This document shows positions 37,062 to 48,554 of a stretch of 64,000 nucleotides of DNA, in pieces. The stretch covers positions 86,754-150,753 of the forward strand of contig JAJTEM010000005.1 of assembly GCA_021299735.1 (NCBI GenBank), given 5' to 3'. This DNA is from Burkholderiales bacterium (GTDB taxonomy: Bacteria > Pseudomonadota > Gammaproteobacteria > Burkholderiales > Burkholderiaceae_B). Positions within the stretch are counted from its first letter, which is position 1; each line of letters opens with the position of its first letter. Made by a program: the position numbers and the translations under genes. The notes under the pieces are model-generated. The model searched no databases, had not been told where the DNA came from, and was given only the letters and a program-made list of their open reading frames with translations.

Positions 37062-39495
37062 GTGAATTCAAAAAAAATCCGCCTCAAGCATCGCTCCGAC
37101 GGCTTCATTGCTACCACCCTCAGTGTATTGATCGGCCTTGGAGTCTCAGGGGCCCTCCTGGTTGGCGTGGCCTTGGCACTTATTTTCCCCAAGTTGCCAG
37201 ATCTCGATACCCTGACCGACTACAGACCCAAAGTGCCGCTACGCGTGTTGACAACGGATGGTGTGCTGATCGGTGAGTTTGGAGAAGAAAGACGCAGGCC
37301 AGTCGACATCACCGAGGTCCCATTGGTGATGCAGCAGGCGATTCTGGCGGCAGAAGACGACCGGTTCTACGAACACGGCGGTATCGATTTTATGGGGGTT
37401 GCGCGCGCATTAATCACCAACGTCACCTCGGGTGGTCGCACACAGGGCGCAAGTACAATCACCATGCAGGTTGCCCGCAATTTTTTCCTGACACGAGACA
37501 AAACCTGGACCCGTAAACTGTACGAAGTACTGCTGGCCTACAAAATCGAAGGCAGCCTGAGCAAAGACGAAATTCTGGAGTTGTACATTAACCAGATTTA
37601 TCTGGGACAGCGCGCTTACGGATTCCAATCAGCCTCCCAGGTGTATTTCGGGAAACCCCTGCGCGACATCAACGCTGCTGAAGCGGCCATGCTTGCGGGC
37701 TTGCCCAAAGCCCCATCAGCCTACAATCCAATCGTGAATCCCAGCCGCGCACGGGTTCGCCAGGAATACGTGTTGCGTCGCATGAATGAACTGGAGTATC
37801 TCGATGACAAGCAGTTCGAGGCAGCACTGAAAACAGAGCTTGTTTACCGAAACCGCAAAACAAATGACGATGACATTGAGGCCACCACGGGCCTGACCAT
37901 CAACGCCGACTACGCAGCAGAAATGGCTCGCCAGGCTGTGGTTGAAATGTATGGCGAGGAAGCCTACACCTCGGGGATCACAGTCACCACCACCCTGATC
38001 GCCAAAGAGCAACGTGCAGCGCAACGCGCCTTGCGCAACAGCGTGATGGACTATGAACTACGTCAATTCTTCCGCGGCCCTGAGGGTTATATAGAGCTGC
38101 CAAACAACCCAAAAGAAGCCGAGGAAGTGATTGGAGACAACATCAGCGACTACACTGACTACGGCTTTTTACAAAGTGCGGTTGTGCTGTCAGCCAGCCC
38201 CACCGAAGTAGTTGTATCACAAGGTGCAGGGGCACCTCTGAAACTCACTGGGGCCAGCCTAAAGCCCGCTGAAAGCTGGTTGAATGATCGCGCCCCGGCC
38301 AACAAACGCCTGAAACGCGGTGCCGTGGTGCGCATTCTGAAGCGCAAAGACCAACCGCCCATGCTCACACAACTGCCCGAGGTCGAAGCTGCATTTATTG
38401 CCATCAGCGCCAAAGACGGGGCTATCCGCGCATTGTCAGGCGGCTTTGAATTCTCGCGCAACAAGTTCAATCACGTCACCCAGGCAACACGCCAACCAGG
38501 CTCGTCATTCAAGTCTTTTGTTTACTCAGCAGCACTTGAAAAAGGCATTACACCGACCACACTGGTGGCCGATGAGCCTATTTTTGTGCCCGCTGACACC
38601 CCGGGCGGCAAGGACTGGAGCCCTAAGAATTATGACGGCAAATACGATGGCCCCATGTTGCTTAAGGAAGGCCTGGCCAAATCCAAAAACATGGTATCCA
38701 TTCGGGTGCTACAAAAAATTACCCCGCAGTATGGTCAGCGTTGGGCCACACAATTTGGCTTTCCCGCAGCCAACGTACCCCCTTACCTCACCATGGCACT
38801 TGGCGCAGTAACAACTAACCCCTTGCAAATGGCCAGTGCATATGCAGTATTTGCCAACTCGGGTTATCGAGTTAAGCCCTATTGCACGCCCTGCTGTTGC
38901 AGGCGAGGAAGCAAATCGTGTAATCGACGCGCGCAACGCTTTTCTGACCACCCGCCTGCTGCGTGAAGTGGTTGAACGAGGCACCGCAACAAAAGCCAAG
39001 GTACTTAATCGTGGCGACATAGTGGGTAAAACTGGCACCACCAACGACAGCCACGATGCCTGGTTCGCAGGCTACAACAGCGATATTTCGGCAGTGGCTT
39101 GGGTGGGCTATGATCAGCCGCGCAACCTGGGGGCACGCGAAACCGGTGGAGGTCTAGCCCTGCCAATTTGGATCGATTACATGAAGGTTGCCCTGGCAGA
39201 TTTACCCGAGCAACCCCAGGTGGTGCCGCCAGGCATTGAATTCATTGACGGCAATTATTACTACTCCGAATACACCCCAGGGAACGGCGTAGCCCGAATC
39301 GACGTAAGCGGCGGCGGAGATGACATTCCGAGCCTGTTCAACTTCCTGAAAGGCCTGGGCGGAGTGCTCGAAGGCGGCGGTGAATCACCCATCAGCGGCA
39401 ACCCCACAGCTGGCGATTCCACCACAAACACAGGCCCTGCCCGCCCGCGTGAACAACCGAGAGATGACATTGAAAGGCTGTTCGGCAATAACTAA
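37062..39495 (+). pseudogene. Penicillin-binding protein 1A, frame broken
   Basis: The ponA/mrcA-type gene makes a bifunctional murein glycosyltransferase/transpeptidase. The first frame (37062-38966, GTG start, 634 residues) carries the membrane anchor, the GT51 domain (ILAAEDDRFYEHGG, TITMQVARNFFL) and the transpeptidase motifs SxxK (Ser481-Lys484 in SSFK) and SKN. At about 38877-38887, after SGYRVKPY, the frame is lost. The family sequence resumes one frame over at IARPAVAGEEANRVIDARN and includes the KTG motif (39028-39036) to the stop at 39495. About ten or more residues of the usual linker are missing between the two parts, so a short deletion is more likely than a one-base slip. A sequencing error is possible; if real, transpeptidation is lost. 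Confidence 0.85.
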
Positions 39496-39500
39496 ACAAG

Positions 39501-39827
39501 CTAAAACTTGGGGCAGTTTTGCCCCAACTGGCCGCTGAGCAGTTCTACAAAATGAGTTCTGAAAGACTTTTTACTGCGAGTATCCAGCCATTCACCGTTT
39601 GAATACTGATAGTGAAAACCACCCGATTTCGCAGCCAGCCAAAGCTCATGATTAGCCACCTGGCTATTTAAAATCATCTTGCCTTTGTCTTCAAAATCAA
39701 GGGTTAATACATTGCCCGAGCGCATTGAATCTGCATCAAGGTCGAGCGTATCGACCAAGGATTCAATATACTCTTCTACTTGAACCAAGGTGGCATCCAC
39801 CACCGCGTGGAATTCTGTGTCTGTCAT
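39501..39827 (-). CDS. cyaY: Iron-sulfur cluster assembly protein CyaY (frataxin)
   Basis: The 108-residue protein is bacterial frataxin, an iron-binding modulator of IscS-driven cluster assembly. The acidic first helix (VDATLVQVEEYIESLVDTLDLDAD) and the strand block with NVLTLDF, QVANHELWLAA and FHYQYSNGEW are diagnostic. ATG 39827 is preceded by AGAGGT; an upstream ATG at 39863 would extend into lptM. The start codon shares the four bases CATG with the divergent lptM start. Confidence 0.94.
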   Translation of the reverse strand: MTDTEFHAVVDATLVQVEEYIESLVDTLDLDADSMRSGNVLTLDFEDKGKMILNSQVANHELWLAAKSGGFHYQYSNGEWLDTRSKKSFRTHFVELLSGQLGQNCPKF

Positions 39828-39996
39828 GAAAAAAATACCTCTAAGAACATTGACCATTGTCACCCTGTTTGCGCTGGGCTTAAGTGCTTGTGGCCAACGC
39901 GGCCCACTTTATTTGCCCGAGCCGCCAGCCCCCCTGCCCAAGCCAGCTGGCTATGACAAACCGCAACAACAGCAGAACCAGCAGCAAAACCGCTAA
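39826..39996 (+). CDS. lptM: Small lipoprotein LptM (YifL family)
   Basis: The 56-residue lipoprotein has a signal sequence ending in the lipobox LSAC, followed by GQRGPLYLPEPPAP, the conserved mature N-terminus of the family, and a Gln/Asn-rich tail. LptM binds the LptD-LptE complex and helps its maturation in the outer membrane. Its gene precedes lysA by 26 bases, as in many proteobacteria. No clear ribosome site precedes ATG 39826, and the start overlaps the cyaY start on the other strand. Confidence 0.9.
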   Translation: MKKIPLRTLTIVTLFALGLSACGQRGPLYLPEPPAPLPKPAGYDKPQQQQNQQQNR

Positions 39997-40022
39997 ACCT
40001 TCAATTTCGAGCAAATTTTACC

Positions 40023-41330
40023 GTGCAAAACAACTCAGTAAACCCCAGCGATCTAAACCCCCATCTGCAGTTCGATACAAACAGTGGTGAACTATTGTTT
40101 GAAAACACCGAGCTTTCCGGTTTAGCACAGGAATTCGGAACACCTTTATATGTGTATTCCGCCACCAGCATTAAAGCGGCTTACCGGGCGTATGCAACTG
40201 CATGCCAGGGTTTGGCACAGGTTACCGTTTGCTATGCAGTCAAAGCCAATTCCAATATTCATATTCTGAAATTGTTGGCCCAGGAAGGTGCGGGGTTCGA
40301 CATCGTATCTGCCGGTGAACTGGCACGCGTAATCGCAGCAGGTGGCGCGCCTGAAAAGGCCGTGTTTGCAGGCGTGGGTAAATCCGTGCAAGAAATTGAA
40401 TACGCACTGGGACAGGGTGTTGGCTGCTTCAATGTGGAATCCGAAGCGGAAATGGAACGTGTGGCCCAGGTTGCCGAGAAATTGCAACGAAAAGCGAATG
40501 TATCAGTTCGTGTGAATCCCGATGTGGATGCAAAAACCCACCCCTACATTTCCACAGGCCTGAAAGAAAACAAGTTTGGCGTCTCCATGAACGCAGCCAA
40601 ACGGGTTTACCAATTTGCAAATGCGCACCCGTGGCTGAACGTGCATGGCATTGATTGCCACATTGGCTCTCAGCTTACCGATGCCAGCCCGTACTTTGAT
40701 GCGCTTGATCGTGTACTCACGCTGTTGGATCAATTGGCCGCAGAGGACATCGAAATCAATCACCTCGACCTGGGCGGCGGTATTGGCATTCGTTATCTGG
40801 ACGAAACACCACCAACACCGGCTGAAGTGTTGCCAAAATTGATTGCGAAGGTTCAAAGCTGGGCCCAGGCCAAAGGTCGAAGCATGCCCACACTGTCATT
40901 TGAACCGGGCCGCTCGATTGTGGGAAATGCGGGTGTTTTGCTAACCCAGGTTGAATTCCTGAAAGAAAACGAAGGCAAACATTTTGCAATTGTGGATGCA
41001 GCCATGAACGACCTGATGCGCCCAGCCATGTACAAAGCCTTCCATGGTGTGGTGGCCTTGCAGCCCAACCCTCATGCACAAGCGCAAGAATATGATGTAG
41101 TTGGCCCGGTGTGTGAATCGGGCGACTGGCTTGCAAAAAACCGCACGCTGGCCATTGAACAGGGCGACTACCTTGCCATTTTATCGGCAGGTGCTTACGG
41201 TCAAACCATGGCCTCGAACTACAACAGCCGCGGTCGCGCTGCCGAAGTATTGTTGGAAAATGGCAAAGTCACTTTAATTCGCAGACGCGAAACCATTGAA
41301 GACCAGCTTCGCCCCGAACTTGATGTTTGA
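40023..41330 (+). CDS. lysA: Diaminopimelate decarboxylase
   Basis: This 435-residue PLP enzyme converts meso-diaminopimelate to lysine. The PLP lysine lies in VCYAVKANSN, the specificity and PLP-binding features include GIDCHIGSQL and LDLGGGIGI, and EPGRSIVGNAG binds the cofactor phosphate. The active-site Cys is in VGPVCESGD. The start is a GTG at 40023. It follows lptM on the same strand and ends at a strong terminator. Confidence 0.97.
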   Translation: MQNNSVNPSDLNPHLQFDTNSGELLFENTELSGLAQEFGTPLYVYSATSIKAAYRAYATACQGLAQVTVCYAVKANSNIHILKLLAQEGAGFDIVSAGELARVIAAGGAPEKAVFAGVGKSVQEIEYALGQGVGCFNVESEAEMERVAQVAEKLQRKANVSVRVNPDVDAKTHPYISTGLKENKFGVSMNAAKRVYQFANAHPWLNVHGIDCHIGSQLTDASPYFDALDRVLTLLDQLAAEDIEINHLDLGGGIGIRYLDETPPTPAEVLPKLIAKVQSWAQAKGRSMPTLSFEPGRSIVGNAGVLLTQVEFLKENEGKHFAIVDAAMNDLMRPAMYKAFHGVVALQPNPHAQAQEYDVVGPVCESGDWLAKNRTLAIEQGDYLAILSAGAYGQTMASNYNSRGRAAEVLLENGKVTLIRRRETIEDQLRPELDV

Positions 41331-41360
41331 TTCTTTGCTATTTAATTTCACCAAACCATA

Positions 41361-41400
41361 AAAAAAGCCCCGCCTCAAACGAAGCCGGGCTTTTTTTTAT
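41361..41400. terminator. Bidirectional rho-independent terminator
   Basis: AAAAAAGCCC and GGGCTTTTTT arms pair across a 20-base loop that contains a second short GC pairing, with A and T tracts on both sides. It lies between the converging ends of lysA and ccsB and can serve both. Confidence 0.9.
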
Positions 41401-41414
41401 CACAACTTGTTATA

Positions 41415-42755
41415 TCAAAGCTCGCCGTAAGAATGCAAGCCTGACAAGAACATGTTCACACCCAGGAAGGCAAAGCCGGTCACCAGCAAGCCCACCAAAG
41501 CCCAGTACGAGGCAACTACACCGCGCAAGCCCTTCACCAAACGCATGTGCAACCAAGCTGCGTAGTTCAACCACACCACCAGTGCCCAGGTCTCCTTGGG
41601 GTCCCACTGCCAATAGGCGCCCCAAGCTTCTGCAGCCCACAGTGCGCCCAAAATGGTGGCCACAGTAAAAAATGCAAAGCCCACTGCGATCGACTTGTAC
41701 ATCAAATCGTCAAGCACTTCGAGTGTGGGCAAAACGTCTGCAATTCGCTTGCGCGCCAACAAAATAGCACCCACTACCGCACAACCAATTCCCAGGTACA
41801 AGGCCCAGTAAATTGAAATACCCTCGGTGCGGAATACCATGGGCTCAAGGAACATCAACACACCCAAAATGCCGGTGGGAATCAAAGCCTTAATGCTGGG
41901 CGCATGTGCATACACCTTGAGCAGGTAGGCAAAAGCCACCATGGCCGCAATCGAAAATGTGCCATAGCCAATGAAGTTGGCAGGCACGTGAATTTTCATC
42001 CACCAGCTTTGCAATGCCGGTACCAAAGGCTGAATTGCATAGGCTTGGCGCTCTACACCGTACCAGGCCAAAAAGCCCACTGCCGCCACCACCACCAACA
42101 TCACAAAAGCACCCAGCTGGCGGGTTTTGTACACCTGCTCATAGAACAGGTAATACATGGCTGTAATCAGCGAAAATAGCACAAACACTTCGTAAAGATT
42201 GGAAACAGGAATGTGGCCCACATCCGGCCCAATCAAGTAGCTTTCATACCAGCGAATAAACATGCCGGCAAAGCCCATCACCACCGCACCCCAGGTTAGA
42301 GCAGTGCCCACAAAACTCGAGGTGGGTGAACGCCCAACCAAGCCAATCCAGTAGGCCACTGTTGCAACCACAAACATCACACCCATCCACAAAATTGCAG
42401 ACTGGCTTGATAGCAGGTACTTCAAGAAAAACTTCTGTTCGGCGGCAGCCAAATCACCGCCATAGCTGGAAATGGCCAGCAAGCTCAAGCTTGCCACTGT
42501 CAAAATCAACCACTTCAGAGAGCCCCAGCGGTAGGCCATGTAAGCCGTTACGGGCACGCAACTCCACAAAATGCTGATTTCGTAGATATCCATGAAACTG
42601 TGGTATTGCTGCGAGGCATAAGCTGCTGCAGCCACCAACAAGGCCGCGAAGGCAAAGTCGCTCCAATGAAACGATTTTGAAAACCACCCCGCCTTCTTTG
42701 TAGACAAGCCCGCTTTATCACCCGCGGGGGTTTGATTGATCCAGGTCGAACTCAT
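41415..42755 (-). CDS. ccsB: Cytochrome c biogenesis protein CcsB/CcsA-type (ResC)
   Basis: The 446-residue polytopic protein carries the tryptophan-rich heme-handling WWD-type motif GAYWQWDPKETWALVVWLNY and His residues nearby. With ResB it forms the system II heme lyase that exports heme and attaches it to apocytochrome CxxCH motifs. Its start overlaps the resB stop by four bases. The presence of a cytochrome c4 gene next to it fits the role. Confidence 0.94.
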   Translation of the reverse strand: MSSTWINQTPAGDKAGLSTKKAGWFSKSFHWSDFAFAALLVAAAAYASQQYHSFMDIYEISILWSCVPVTAYMAYRWGSLKWLILTVASLSLLAISSYGGDLAAAEQKFFLKYLLSSQSAILWMGVMFVVATVAYWIGLVGRSPTSSFVGTALTWGAVVMGFAGMFIRWYESYLIGPDVGHIPVSNLYEVFVLFSLITAMYYLFYEQVYKTRQLGAFVMLVVVAAVGFLAWYGVERQAYAIQPLVPALQSWWMKIHVPANFIGYGTFSIAAMVAFAYLLKVYAHAPSIKALIPTGILGVLMFLEPMVFRTEGISIYWALYLGIGCAVVGAILLARKRIADVLPTLEVLDDLMYKSIAVGFAFFTVATILGALWAAEAWGAYWQWDPKETWALVVWLNYAAWLHMRLVKGLRGVVASYWALVGLLVTGFAFLGVNMFLSGLHSYGEL

Positions 42756-44929
42756 ACCGCATCTCCTGCCGGGGCTGCTTTCGGCACAGCCCTGCTGTTC
42801 AATTCATTTACAAACTGCTCGTACTCTTTTTCAAAATCCATGGTCTTTCGGGTAGTGGACATGCCCATCATTACTTTGGAACCACTTTCATCCTGCGTTA
42901 CCCAGAAGAAAGCCCGGCGCTCGCGGATGTAAAACATGGAAAATACCCCGATGCACAAAAACAAACAACCCAGGTAAACAATCCATTGCCCAGGGGCTTT
43001 GGCCAACTGGAACACGCTGGCCTTTACCTCATCAAACTGGTCTAGCTGGAACATCACTGGTGCGCCATACAGGGATAAATCTGACAAAGCAATTTGCGCA
43101 TCTTGTACAAAGCGCCCATGTACTTCATCTGGCACTGCGGCGGGCAAATTGGCTGTAGTACGTGAAAGCTGATACACCTCCCACATGGCACCTTGCAACA
43201 AGCGAATAATTACATCACTGGCTTTTTCACGTTCGCCCTCGGGCACCGTGCTTTCAATAAACTGTGCAATCGCAGGCAAACCAGACAACTCGCTGTTCAA
43301 ACCGGCAAAACGCTCCAATGCACGCTGTGCACTGTCAGCCACGCTGGCCACCAACTGGGAGGAATCTGGCCGGTCACCAAACGCCTGTTGCGCAAAACGC
43401 TGAGCTGCTGCTTTTCGAATTTCATCATTTTGCAGGGCCGCACGCAAGCGCATGAAACCTTCCAGCTGGCCATTGTCATCCACCGGAATTCGCAGGTATT
43501 TAAAACCATCGGCCGGGGTTTCACGCACACCCGCCAAATAATACCGCCCGCCATCGAGGTTGATCGGCAGCATGTAGTTGTGAAACTCACGGGCTTGGCC
43601 TGCAGGGTCTCGCAGCTTGTAAGTTATGCTGGGGCCAATGTTTGTGAATTTGGTTTTTGCATCCTCCTTCACACCTGGGCCCAATACGCTGGCCAGGTTG
43701 GTCTCGAATGGTGACAGAGCATCGGCATTGCCCAAGGCAAGGTCATCCACACTCACCTGTTCGGCGTTCTCCACAGGCAAGGCTTCCACATTGATTGATT
43801 TGAATGCCGTAAACTCTACCTTCAAATCCTTGCTCAAATCCCCTTGCAGCTGGCTTAAATCTCGGCCACCACCCACCACGCCATCTAGGTCGAAGCGGTA
43901 ATCGCGCTCGCCAGTCAAGGGAATGCCCTTCAGCTGAACCTTGGTCCCGCCATCGTCAAAACTGGACTGGTACACCGTCACACCCTTGTAAATCAGGGGT
44001 TTGTTCACCTCAATGGTTGCTTCAAACCGCTCCTGAGTATCCGGGTCAAATACCTCAACATCACTGGCAAACAACTTGGGCATGCCAGTGCTGTAAAAAT
44101 CAATGCGGAATTGTTTCAGCGTCAGCTCAAAGGGTAGGTCTTGCACCAACAAACCATCGTCAGTGTTCAACACGGCCACACGGCTAGTTTCTCCCTCTGG
44201 CAGCAGCAAATTGGCACGGTAGCTGGGGTTCGATTCTGCAAGGCGTGCCTTTTCAGGAATACCTGCTGTAATTTCTGCGCCAGTTACCGGGGTTTTGCCT
44301 GTGGCCCAAACGGCAATCTGCAAAGGCACACCACTGTCTAGCAAACCACCGATACAAATCACAATGATTGACAAATGTGCCGCAATATACCCAAATCGGT
44401 TTGCGCTGCCCGCTTTGGCAGCCACCATGGTGCCATTGTCACGCACCGATTGCTTCACTTTGAAGCCCTTGTGTTCAAGCCACTCAGTGATAATACCCGG
44501 CAAAGCGTTGGGCTTCTCATTGAAACGACCTTCCCAACGATGAGCAAATGCCCTCAAGCTGTTTTCGCGAATATTTTCGCGATAAACACGCATTTCCTTG
44601 ATCATCTTCGGCGTATTGCGATAAACGCACAGGGAAGTAGACACCACCAGGAACGCCATCACGGCAATAAACCAAGGCGCGTTGTAAATTCTGAACAACC
44701 CCATGGGCTCAAAAAACGAAGCCCAGAATGGCCCAAACTGGTTTACATAGTTCACCCAAGGGTCTGCCTGCCCAACCACCGTGCCAATGGCCGAAGCAAT
44801 ACAAATCAATGTCAGCAGGCTGATGGCAAAACGCATGGAGCCCAAGAGCTCCATCAAACTGCCCCAAAACGACTGCCTTCCCATTCTTTGTGGGTTCGAA
44901 TTGTTTGCGATGTCTCCTGTACTACTCAC
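42752..44929 (-). CDS. resB: Cytochrome c biogenesis protein ResB
   Basis: The large system II partner of CcsB has a first membrane pair after MELLGSMRFAISLLTLICI, a second near WFIAVMAFLVVSTSLCVYRN, a third after FGYIAAHLSIIVICIGG, a big periplasmic domain with ALPVENAEQVSVDD, and a last span near WIVYLGCLFLCIGVFSM. The frame is open up to 45037, but that region includes the terminator of the upstream cytochrome gene. I therefore take GTG 44929, with GGGGA five bases upstream, giving 725 residues; ATG 44884 is an alternative. Confidence 0.9.
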   Translation of the reverse strand: MSSTGDIANNSNPQRMGRQSFWGSLMELLGSMRFAISLLTLICIASAIGTVVGQADPWVNYVNQFGPFWASFFEPMGLFRIYNAPWFIAVMAFLVVSTSLCVYRNTPKMIKEMRVYRENIRENSLRAFAHRWEGRFNEKPNALPGIITEWLEHKGFKVKQSVRDNGTMVAAKAGSANRFGYIAAHLSIIVICIGGLLDSGVPLQIAVWATGKTPVTGAEITAGIPEKARLAESNPSYRANLLLPEGETSRVAVLNTDDGLLVQDLPFELTLKQFRIDFYSTGMPKLFASDVEVFDPDTQERFEATIEVNKPLIYKGVTVYQSSFDDGGTKVQLKGIPLTGERDYRFDLDGVVGGGRDLSQLQGDLSKDLKVEFTAFKSINVEALPVENAEQVSVDDLALGNADALSPFETNLASVLGPGVKEDAKTKFTNIGPSITYKLRDPAGQAREFHNYMLPINLDGGRYYLAGVRETPADGFKYLRIPVDDNGQLEGFMRLRAALQNDEIRKAAAQRFAQQAFGDRPDSSQLVASVADSAQRALERFAGLNSELSGLPAIAQFIESTVPEGEREKASDVIIRLLQGAMWEVYQLSRTTANLPAAVPDEVHGRFVQDAQIALSDLSLYGAPVMFQLDQFDEVKASVFQLAKAPGQWIVYLGCLFLCIGVFSMFYIRERRAFFWVTQDESGSKVMMGMSTTRKTMDFEKEYEQFVNELNSRAVPKAAPAGDAV

Positions 44930-44986
44930 AAGCTTCCCCGTTGTTAACTCGATGGACTTTCTTGCTGTCCGTCTTTTGCCGGTGTC

Positions 44987-45019
44987 GAAAAAAAAGGGGC
45001 TATTCTCTAGCCCCTTTTT
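44987..45019 (-). terminator. Rho-independent terminator of the cytochrome c4 gene
   Basis: AAAAAGGGGCTA and TAGCCCCTTTTT form a perfect 12-bp stem around a TTCTC loop, followed on the minus strand by a run of T. It lies 23 bases after the cytochrome stop codon and upstream of resB. Confidence 0.92.
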
Positions 45020-45041
45020 GACTGGCAATTTCACCAAATGT

Positions 45042-45695
45042 TCAACGCAAACCTGCGATGTAATCTGACACAGCTTTCATTTCTTTGTCAGACATCTTGT
45101 TCGCAATCACACTCATCTGTTCACTGTTGTTGCGCACGCCGTCTCGGAAAGCGATCAACTGGCTTTCCGTGTACTCAGCATGCTGACCACCCAAACGCGG
45201 ATACTGGGCAGGAATACCAGCACCATTGGGGCTGTGGCAACCGGCACAGGCTGGAATCTTTTTATCCGCAATGCCGCCACGATAAATCTTCTCGCCCAAG
45301 GCCAAGGTGTCTTTGTGTTTGGCTGAACCCAAAGTCTGTTTCTGTGCAGCCAGGTAAGCGGCCACGTTTTTCATGTCCTCATCGGACAAACCCGCCGCAA
45401 AGCCCGCCATGATCGCATTCTCACGAAGCGGTTTTTCACCGCCCTTGCCTGGCTTGAAATTCACAAGCTGCTTGTAAAGGTATTCCGCATGCTGACCCGC
45501 GATTTTCGGATAAATTGGCGCAGACGCATTGCCATCTGCACCATGACAAGCCGCGCACTGCTGCATGATTTCCTTGCCTTTGGCCAAATCGGGCTTGAAC
45601 ACTTCAACAGGGCCAGCAGCTTGGGCCACCGACATTGAAAACATCAAAGCAGCAAACAGAGAACTCAGTTTAAGCGTCGTCAGCTTGTTCAGCAT
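45042..45695 (-). CDS. Diheme cytochrome c4-type protein
   Basis: The 217-residue periplasmic protein has a signal peptide ending near SVAQAA and two class I heme sites, CAACHG and CAGCHS, each with a downstream Met ligand (MAGFAAGL and MSVIANKM). Cytochromes c4 carry electrons between the bc1 complex and terminal oxidases. The frame extends to 45824; I take ATG 45695 (MLNKLTTLK), since the extension is not signal-like, with ATG 45707 also possible. It is divergent from engB. Confidence 0.92.
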   Translation of the reverse strand: MLNKLTTLKLSSLFAALMFSMSVAQAAGPVEVFKPDLAKGKEIMQQCAACHGADGNASAPIYPKIAGQHAEYLYKQLVNFKPGKGGEKPLRENAIMAGFAAGLSDEDMKNVAAYLAAQKQTLGSAKHKDTLALGEKIYRGGIADKKIPACAGCHSPNGAGIPAQYPRLGGQHAEYTESQLIAFRDGVRNNSEQMSVIANKMSDKEMKAVSDYIAGLR

Positions 45696-45837
45696 GGTCA
45701 AACCCATCAAAAAGTGCATCAAAAAGTAGTGCGGCGATCCAGAAAACCCAGCGTGGCAAGCCCACAACTCCAGCAAAGTTTTCACAAACCCTAGATTATA
45801 ACCACTCAAGCTGCTGTCTTGCATCTAAAATGTGCGC

Positions 45838-47492
<1,655 letters not shown>

Positions 47493-47497
47493 TACAC

Positions 47498-48541
47498 ATG
47501 GGAATCTGGACGCATCTAACTGAAAAACAAATCAAGAAGTTAAATGATGCGCCCAGCCAGCTGCCTGAATCCGGATTTCTTTGGCTGGACACTCAACTCG
47601 ACGAAGATTTGGCATGGATACCGGAAGTAGAAAACCTTCTTGGCTTCAAGCTGGATGAGCTTCATCTTGAAGACCTCAGCAACACCTTTCACCCCAGCCA
47701 TTTCGACATTGGCGATGGTTACAACATACTGATTATCCGTTCACTGTCCAGCAAACCCCTGTTTGATGAAAACAACCGGCTCAGCATCAAAACACGGCCC
47801 GTATTTTTCGTCATCACGCCAAAACTTCTGGTCACATTTCGCCCAAAGGACAGTCGCACCTTTGCCATGGCCCGCAAATTCGTGGACAGCGAAACCGAAA
47901 AATCGCTGGATGAAATCGAAACTTTTTTGAAGTTCAAACGCCCGCCCGCTAGCACCGACGAACTCATGATCCAGCTTGTCAGCAACTTGGTGGATCGCTT
48001 CATGGAAACCCGGATCGAAATTTCGGAGCAACTGGATCGCTGGCAACGAGATTTGCTGAATCCGCGAAAGCGCTTTCAGGACTGGAATGCTTTGCTCGCA
48101 GCCCGCAATGAAATGAATCGACTGGAATCAGTTGCGCAGGATCAACGTGACGCGCTGACCGATTGGCAGGAAGATCAGGAACGCGAAGGTCGCATGGCCG
48201 CATCCCTTCAAGTCAATGCCCGCGACACGCTCGAACACCTCGAACGTGTAGTTAGCCTGACCCGCCGCCTGGGCGCCAACACAGAAACTGCGGTGCAGCT
48301 TCACTTCTCTGCCACAGCGCACAAAACCAATGAAATTGTCACCATACTGACCATGCTTACAGCGCTGTTCATGCCACTCACATTGATCAGTGGAATTTTC
48401 GGCATGAACTTCAAAGAAACACCTCTTCTTGAAAACCCAAACGGATTCTGGATCAGCTTAGGGCTCATGGGCCTGTCCAGCGTTATTTCTTTGGCATTAA
48501 TTGTCTGGATCAAAAGCCGAAACCATCTCGGCAAACCCTGA
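47498..48541 (+). CDS. CorA-family divalent metal transporter
   Basis: The 347-residue protein has a large N-terminal cytoplasmic alpha/beta domain, long helices and two C-terminal membrane spans. The signature GMN is present in SGIFGMNFKETPLL after the first span. Members take up Mg or export Zn (ZntB type); sequence alone does not tell which. It follows hemB after five bases and converges on dsbD with a 13-base gap and no visible terminator. Confidence 0.9.
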   Translation: MGIWTHLTEKQIKKLNDAPSQLPESGFLWLDTQLDEDLAWIPEVENLLGFKLDELHLEDLSNTFHPSHFDIGDGYNILIIRSLSSKPLFDENNRLSIKTRPVFFVITPKLLVTFRPKDSRTFAMARKFVDSETEKSLDEIETFLKFKRPPASTDELMIQLVSNLVDRFMETRIEISEQLDRWQRDLLNPRKRFQDWNALLAARNEMNRLESVAQDQRDALTDWQEDQEREGRMAASLQVNARDTLEHLERVVSLTRRLGANTETAVQLHFSATAHKTNEIVTILTMLTALFMPLTLISGIFGMNFKETPLLENPNGFWISLGLMGLSSVISLALIVWIKSRNHLGKP

Positions 48542-48554
48542 GTAAGCCATCTAA

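Noticed and set aside
38836..39495. Separate gene starting at 38836
   Set aside because: Its first residues are out-of-frame PBP1A sequence; only the part after about 38880 matches the family, so it is the displaced 3' part of ponA.
41327..41668. Plus-strand frame after lysA
   Set aside because: It runs through the bidirectional terminator and over the ccsB 3' end; no support for coding.
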